A stretch of 64,000 bases of DNA from Pseudomonadota bacterium. GTDB taxonomy: Bacteria > Pseudomonadota > Gammaproteobacteria > Burkholderiales > Thiobacillaceae. Shown here piece after piece: positions 60,801 through 64,000 of this stretch. Made by a program: the position numbers and the translations under genes. Below the pieces are notes generated by a model. The model worked only from the letters and a program-made list of their open reading frames with translations, did no database searches and was not told where the DNA came from. The DNA is taken from the NCBI GenBank assembly GCA_021820845.1, contig JAKADC010000006.1:1-64000 (forward strand), given 5' to 3'. The stretch's first letter is position 1; every line of letters starts with the position of its first letter.

Positions 60801-60954
60801 CGGTGACGCTGATCTGCGGGTATTCGAACTGGGGCAGCACCTCGACCGGGGTGTGCAGGAAGGCGTTCACGGCCCACAGCAGCACGGCGCCGAACACCAG
60901 CAGCCAGAGCAGCCGGCGCCGCAACAGGCGAGGTATGGGAATGTCCTGCGGCAT
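57883..60954 (-). CDS. RND-family efflux transporter permease
   Basis: The 1023-residue inner-membrane pump has 12 TM helices, two large periplasmic loops and the proton-relay helix GALTVAVGLLADDAIIVLES with an Asp pair. N-terminal LPQFEYPQISVTAHLPGTTA and porter segments (VQVYGAGSEALWIQPDLDAM) are typical of RND pumps. Helix 10 reads GLRHSIVLLDRVRR where many pumps have Asn, so it is not a standard CzcA or AcrB. Substrate (metal or organic) is uncertain. It sits between its MFP and OMF partners in a BlaI/M56-headed operon. Confidence 0.93.
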   Translation of the reverse strand: MPQDIPIPRLLRRRLLWLLVFGAVLLWAVNAFLHTPVEVLPQFEYPQISVTAHLPGTTATELEHLVVYPLESQILTLANLRDVRSVMGNGTVEIDVRFRQGTNAQVDLQAVNGAIDRARGQLPEQAHPVAQIMGNAINEVADYTAQIPAGIAPALVQRAVETDIAPALRALSGVQFVQVYGAGSEALWIQPDLDAMRRYGVDVSAIVQSVRSQTLLAPAGYLTLGHNDVLIEARSLPVHIAQLEQLSVATPEGPVPLRALARVIRSAVPAHNAVSLDGRPSVALTVIKQPGASTLAVTQAVQATLDQTLAQLPTGVRWVQTYDQGHLVRIVGADLGRNLLIGAVLAVLVLFWVLGAGRGIVVLALSIPVSLLLGIAALHALGQDLNLMTLGALTVAVGLLADDAIIVLESIYHRWESGDTHWQGVWNGVKSIVVPDVTGTLTNIAIYVPLLFVGGLVGLFFIPFSLAMILALLASLLMSLTLIPMGLGFINARPSPGTSSGQRLLHGLQRGNERLFEWVARAPRTSLAITFAVLLVSLVGLVLVPINFLPLPNEGALLESFTLPPGASLLDTRAAAQRITAQLLRDPAVAHVYARIGSASETTYTEPAYAGEIQVALKPGVSVNALDAIGERIQRESQIPGVQLAVGTPTLERVGESLSGLPQPFVIHVFGTEVSQLRQIAEDIAARLRRIPALSDVFNNDGYPVTQLQIEPRAQALAVHGLTPATLYSQLKPLIDGETISRVPEGNVPLALYLRLADAPQRSLAELAALPVRTGGGWTPLGELTNLNLVETPNQIRHVAGARALDILATPTGPLGSTEAAAHRALADLHLPPGYRIGFGGLAAELEQAALGLLLATLAAFAIMVGILLLQFDGLLIPGILLLEIPLALTGGTVALVVSGVGLNATGMIGFLTLVGIGLRHSIVLLDRVRRNENDGMPVEQAVREAIQVRFRPIVLTAVTAVLGMLPTALGLGEGAAPEQGLAVVILGGLIWSALRSTNLIPALYLHWRRKQLVRQEAAGESA

Positions 60955-60957
60955 GGC

Positions 60958-62031
60958 TTAATCGGGCGGCTGATAGGACCGGGCGATGCCGCGGTGGTAC
61001 TCCAGGAAGGCGTCCTGTACCACCACCTGCTGCCCGGGCACGAGGCCGGACACGATCCAGGTCTGCCAGCCCTGAGTCGGCCCCGGAACCACCTGCCGCG
61101 GCGTGTTGCCCTTCGGCGTGTGCAGCAGCACCCACCAGGCGCCACGATCCAGGATAAGCGCCGTGGTTGGCACCGCGACCATCTGGCGCGGCGGTCCCTC
61201 GAGGGCGACCGTGCCCCATTGCCCGCTCGCCCACCACGCGGGGAGGTCGGACGCTGTCGGGACCAGTCCGACTCGCAGGCCTGCGTCGGCCGCCAGGCCG
61301 GACGCAATCGCGGCGACCTTGACCGGAATGGCCTTGCCCGCGCCGGATGGCCGGAAGCGGCCGGTCATCCCGGCGCGCAGCAGCACCGTGTTCGCGCCGT
61401 AGTAGGTCGCGCGGATCCAGAGATGTCCGGCGGGCTGCAAGGTCAACAGGGTTTGACCGGCTGAAATCTGTTCGCCGTTCGCGGCCTGCACGGCGATCAC
61501 CGTGCCTGCAGCCGGGGCCCGCACGGTCTGCTGGTCCCGGGCCTCCCGGAGCTGCGCATCGGCCGTCTGCACGGCCGCGTGCGCGGCGGCCAGGTCGCTT
61601 TGCGCGGCGTCGACGGCCTGCCGCGTCGCCAGCTGGGCCACGAACTGGCGCTTGACGATCGTCAGCGCCCGATCCGCGGCGTCTTCACGCGCCCGCGCGC
61701 TGCGCAGGGTCTGCTCACGCGTGGTCAGCAGAGACTGCATGCGCGGCCCGCTGATCCGCGCCAGCGCCTCGCCCGCCGCCACGAGGCTGCCCGGCACGAC
61801 GTGCAGGCCGGTCAACGTCCCGGGGTCGACCGCCCGCACCTGGGCGACTGCGATCGGCTCGATCTGGCCGTAGGCACTCAGGGTACCGGCAACGGTCTGT
61901 GCGCGGACGGTGACGACATCGCCCGACTGCACGTCAGCGGCGATCGCCCAGGGGCCGGCAGCAGCCAGCATGCAGCCGGCGAACAGGAGCGAAGCGGCCG
62001 TGTGCCGCCGGCGGGCGCTCAGATGGCCCAT
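60958..62031 (-). CDS. RND efflux periplasmic adaptor (membrane fusion protein)
   Basis: The product has a signal peptide (LLFAGCMLAAAGPWAIAA), a lipoyl/barrel-sandwich domain (AVDPGTLTGLHVVPGSLVAA, VRAPAAGTVIAVQAANGEQI), a helical hairpin (TREQTLRSARAREDAADRAL) and a beta-barrel domain. It bridges the RND pump and the outer-membrane channel. Several Met codons compete for start (62061, 62037, 62031); the last gives the shortest overlap with the upstream M56 gene. The RND gene follows after three bases. Confidence 0.88.
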   Translation of the reverse strand: MGHLSARRRHTAASLLFAGCMLAAAGPWAIAADVQSGDVVTVRAQTVAGTLSAYGQIEPIAVAQVRAVDPGTLTGLHVVPGSLVAAGEALARISGPRMQSLLTTREQTLRSARAREDAADRALTIVKRQFVAQLATRQAVDAAQSDLAAAHAAVQTADAQLREARDQQTVRAPAAGTVIAVQAANGEQISAGQTLLTLQPAGHLWIRATYYGANTVLLRAGMTGRFRPSGAGKAIPVKVAAIASGLAADAGLRVGLVPTASDLPAWWASGQWGTVALEGPPRQMVAVPTTALILDRGAWWVLLHTPKGNTPRQVVPGPTQGWQTWIVSGLVPGQQVVVQDAFLEYHRGIARSYQPPD

Positions 62032-62915
62032 GTCCATTCCAGCAAGAGGTGGACAATCCATTCGCCGTACGCAGCGCCCGATGCAGCTGCGATCCCGGCC
62101 ATGGCGGCCAGCAGCGCGGCCACGGCCGTGTCACCGTGCCGGAGCCACCCGTGCGCCCCATCGCTGTCCGGCAAGGGTGCCAGGAGCCTGGCGACGCGCG
62201 TTTGAAGCGATCGTGCATCGCCAAGGAGGGGGGCATCGACGGGCGAGAGCCAGCGCGGTGCTTGTGGTCCGAGGGGCGAGGAAGCAAGGCGGGCGGTGGT
62301 CACAACGGCCGCCGCGAGATCGATGCCGGACGCCCCGCGGCTGCGTGCCTCGTCGTCGCGGGCGCATTCCAGGATCTCGAGCCAAGTGTCGAGGCGTTCG
62401 CGCGCCCAGGGCCAGGGCCACTGCAGGTCCGTCGCCATCTGGGCGAGCCAGATGCGCAGGGGATCGCGATGCCTCACATGGGCCTGCTCGTGTTCCCACG
62501 CCGCGCGGATCTGCCCCTCGTCCAACGCCCGGGCGAGGAATGGGGAAAACAGGATGTGGGGTCGCCAGAGTCCGGTGCTACAGATCGGGAGCTCCGCGGG
62601 TTGGCGCAGGATGGCCCAGGCGGCTCTGAGCGCCGCGCGCAGTGCGATCAGCGCGAAGGGCAGGCATGCCGCAACCAGCATGCCGGGATCGGCACGGTCA
62701 TGCACGGGATCGGATTCCTGCAGCGCCCAGCCGCAAAGCCAGGCGGCGACCAGCAGAGCGGGAACGATGGGCAGCCACAATTGCAGCCACGCGCGGCGCT
62801 CGGCGATTTGCGGGGCTTCGCCAGGGCACTGCCGGCGTGGCATCAGCGCAAACGGTTGCACGGCCAAGCCGCCGAGCAAGAGCAGCAATACCGTCAGCAG
62901 CGTTTCACGACCCAT
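62019..62915 (-). CDS. BlaR1/MecR1-like M56 membrane metalloprotease
   Basis: The 298-residue protein has several TM helices (LLTVLLLLLGGLAVQPFALM, LWLPIVPALLVAAWLCGWAL) and a cytoplasmic zinc-protease site HEQAH (in RAAWEHEQAHVRHRDPLRIW) with a downstream Glu (LEILECARDDEAR), as in M56 peptidases. It lacks the C-terminal penicillin-binding sensor domain of BlaR1, so the signal is unknown. It overlaps the BlaI-like repressor gene by 11 bases. By analogy it would inactivate the repressor on receiving a signal and so derepress the efflux genes downstream. Confidence 0.8.
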   Translation of the reverse strand: MGRETLLTVLLLLLGGLAVQPFALMPRRQCPGEAPQIAERRAWLQLWLPIVPALLVAAWLCGWALQESDPVHDRADPGMLVAACLPFALIALRAALRAAWAILRQPAELPICSTGLWRPHILFSPFLARALDEGQIRAAWEHEQAHVRHRDPLRIWLAQMATDLQWPWPWARERLDTWLEILECARDDEARSRGASGIDLAAAVVTTARLASSPLGPQAPRWLSPVDAPLLGDARSLQTRVARLLAPLPDSDGAHGWLRHGDTAVAALLAAMAGIAAASGAAYGEWIVHLLLEWTWAI

Positions 62916-63300
62916 GCCCTGGACTCCTTTTGCTCTGGATGGCGCGCTCGAGCGCGTCGAGCAGCTCGGGATCGATATCGCTGACGGCATCGACCAGCGC
63001 TGCCACTGCGGCATGGGGGACCGGCCCGAGAAAGCGGCTCATCAGCTGCCGGGCCCGAACGCGCTCCACCTCGCGCCGGTCCACCTTGGGGCTGTAGACA
63101 TAGGCATTGCCCTCGCGGCGGCGTGCAATCAGCCCCTTGTCCCGCAAACGATCGACCACCTTTGCGGTCGTCGTGTAGACGTTGCCGGCCGGGACCCCTA
63201 GCCGTTCGTGCAGCTCACGCACGGATGCCGTGCGAAGTTCCCAGAGGAGGGTGAGCACCGCAAACTCCAGGTCGTCAGCGGGGGGGCGAAAATTGACCAT
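62905..63300 (-). CDS. BlaI/MecI-family transcriptional repressor
   Basis: The 131-residue protein has the BlaI winged helix (DDLEFAVLTLLWELRTASVR, GVPAGNVYTTTAKVVDRLRD, KGLIARRREGNAYVYSPKVD) and a C-terminal dimerisation helix (FLGPVPHAAVAALVDAVSDI). The ATG at 63300 is chosen because the perfect dyad TACGAC-N4-GTCGTA lies 10 bases upstream, inside the track's longer ORF. It is first of five co-directional, mostly overlapping genes ending with the RND pump, so it presumably represses the whole operon. Confidence 0.9.
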   Translation of the reverse strand: MVNFRPPADDLEFAVLTLLWELRTASVRELHERLGVPAGNVYTTTAKVVDRLRDKGLIARRREGNAYVYSPKVDRREVERVRARQLMSRFLGPVPHAAVAALVDAVSDIDPELLDALERAIQSKRSPGHGS

Positions 63301-63310
63301 GATTTTAGAG

Positions 63311-63326
63311 TACGACCGATGTCGTA
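63311..63326. promoter_or_regulatory. BlaI-type operator
   Basis: TACGAC-CGAT-GTCGTA is a perfect 6-4-6 inverted repeat immediately upstream of the repressor's start. It matches the TACGACA-type half-sites described for BlaI/MecI regulators, supporting autoregulation of the efflux operon. Confidence 0.75.
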
Positions 63327-63620
63327 GTTTTTCAACCGTTGCGGGCCTGGCGGGCACTCCGTCTTGGCTTCTTCGGCCGAAGCTGCCAGTTGCGTCCAGA
63401 GCCGGGGCCGCCTGCTATAGGCGGGTAACCGGTCGGTTATCTCCAAGAATCTCGCGAATGACTGCTCCGAGTGCGACTGGATTCACGACAAAGGCCACGC
63501 TCACCGGTTCGTCCCGCGTTGAACGCTTGTGTCCTGCTGGACTCGCTGCGCAGCAACGCCGGGGCAACGCCGGGGCAACGCCGGAGGCGAATAGGAAGGT
63601 CCTAGATCCTGGTCAAGAAC
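63327..63620. other. Gene-free spacer with minor repeats
   Basis: About 290 bases between the BlaI operator and the next minus-strand gene contain a TAACCG-GT-CGGTTA inverted repeat (about 63426-63439) and three tandem copies of the 11-mer GCAACGCCGGG (63553-63585). No coding sequence is supported. Confidence 0.5.
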
Positions 63621-64000
63621 TCATGGCCCGGCAGCGATAAGCAACGTGTCTCCATTCCAGTTGCGACCATTCCCCTCAACTTCTTCCGCCATCCCAACGT
63701 TTCGCTTCACGATCCGCTCACGAAACCCGGCTACAGCGGGGTGCAGCAGCGCGAGCGCTTCGCTGTAGCCGTCGGTCGTTCCGGGAAAGCTTATCAGGGG
63801 GAGTCGCGCGAGGCGCTGCCGCGCGACGGTGCCCTCCCATAGGGGCGCCCCGGAGGGTTCCAGCGCAACGGCGGTCGGCCACATGCGCAGAATGAACTGT
63901 TCGCCCGGATGCATCCTGGGGTCGCCGGCATGGACCATGACCAGCACCTCGGAACGGCCATCATGAATTTGCGGCAGCACGGGAAGCCGACCAATGGGAG
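63621..64000 (-). CDS. C-terminal part of an LssY_C-like membrane-associated protein (5' end outside window)
   Basis: The minus-strand frame is open to the right window edge. The visible 126 residues (RLPVLPQIHDGRSEVLVMVH, FILRMWPTAVALEPSGAPLW, and a WNGDTLLIAAGP end) resemble the LssY C-terminal domain found after DedA/PAP2 phosphatase domains. The catalytic part would lie outside the window. The assignment rests on remembered family features and is tentative. Confidence 0.5.
   Translation of the reverse strand, partial: PIGRLPVLPQIHDGRSEVLVMVHAGDPRMHPGEQFILRMWPTAVALEPSGAPLWEGTVARQRLARLPLISFPGTTDGYSEALALLHPAVAGFRERIVKRNVGMAEEVEGNGRNWNGDTLLIAAGP

Overview
The window is GC-rich chromosomal DNA that looks like a beta-proteobacterial sulfur oxidiser of the Thiobacillus / Nitrosomonadales type. 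The support is the gene content and order: rpe-gph-trpE, ruvCAB-ybgC-tolQRAB-pal-cpoB-queEC, a sulfide:quinone oxidoreductase whose three catalytic cysteines sit where they do in the Acidithiobacillus enzyme, a YeeE/YedE sulfur-compound transporter and several c-type cytochromes. The species assignment is inference; no rRNA is present.

Layout. 1-7 kb: a phospholipase-D-like lipoprotein (missed by the ORF track), small envelope-stress proteins (DUF883, two DUF1328), a two-component group and mltA. 7-10.6 kb: apaG, rpe, gph, trpE. 10.6-22.4 kb: a respiratory and sulfur/NO block that separates trpE from trpGDC. It holds cyoABCD, a sigma-54 activator divergent from a small gene plus sqr, a porin-cytochrome fusion with a diheme c4-type cytochrome, and a nitrosative-stress operon (DUF59, DUF2249, 12-TM NnrS-like, hemerythrin) behind an NsrR-like operator. 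22.6-25.1 kb: trpG, trpD, trpC. 25.06-30.5 kb: an island with an ECF sigma factor, an anti-sigma-like protein carrying a glycogen-binding fold, a beta-barrel and Gly-rich secreted proteins. It is flanked by the real trpC 3' end and a displaced second copy of it. 30.9-47.4 kb: housekeeping genes (YjgR-type ATPase, NDH-2, ROK kinase, yebC, ruvCA-GGDEF-ruvB, tol-pal, queEC, yeeE). 47.49 kb: tRNA-Lys, followed to the right edge by an eroded island with broken type I restriction genes, a DMT exporter with a His tail, a CadA/CadR pair and a BlaI/M56-headed RND efflux operon.

Most notable are: (i) the ECF island, where four promoters share a TAAC-N17-CGTCT architecture, giving a self-contained regulon of secreted proteins of unknown function; (ii) the trpC 3'-end duplication (91 bp identical) that frames this island; (iii) a ~3.1 kb inversion in the tRNA-Lys island whose in-silico reversal restores two broken reading frames at once and realigns an operon; (iv) an exact-spacing -24/-12 promoter with GTCATGAC palindromes upstream, wiring sqr to its divergent sigma-54 activator; (v) an RND efflux operon headed by a BlaI-type repressor and an M56 protease, with a TACGAC-N4-GTCGTA palindrome at its start.
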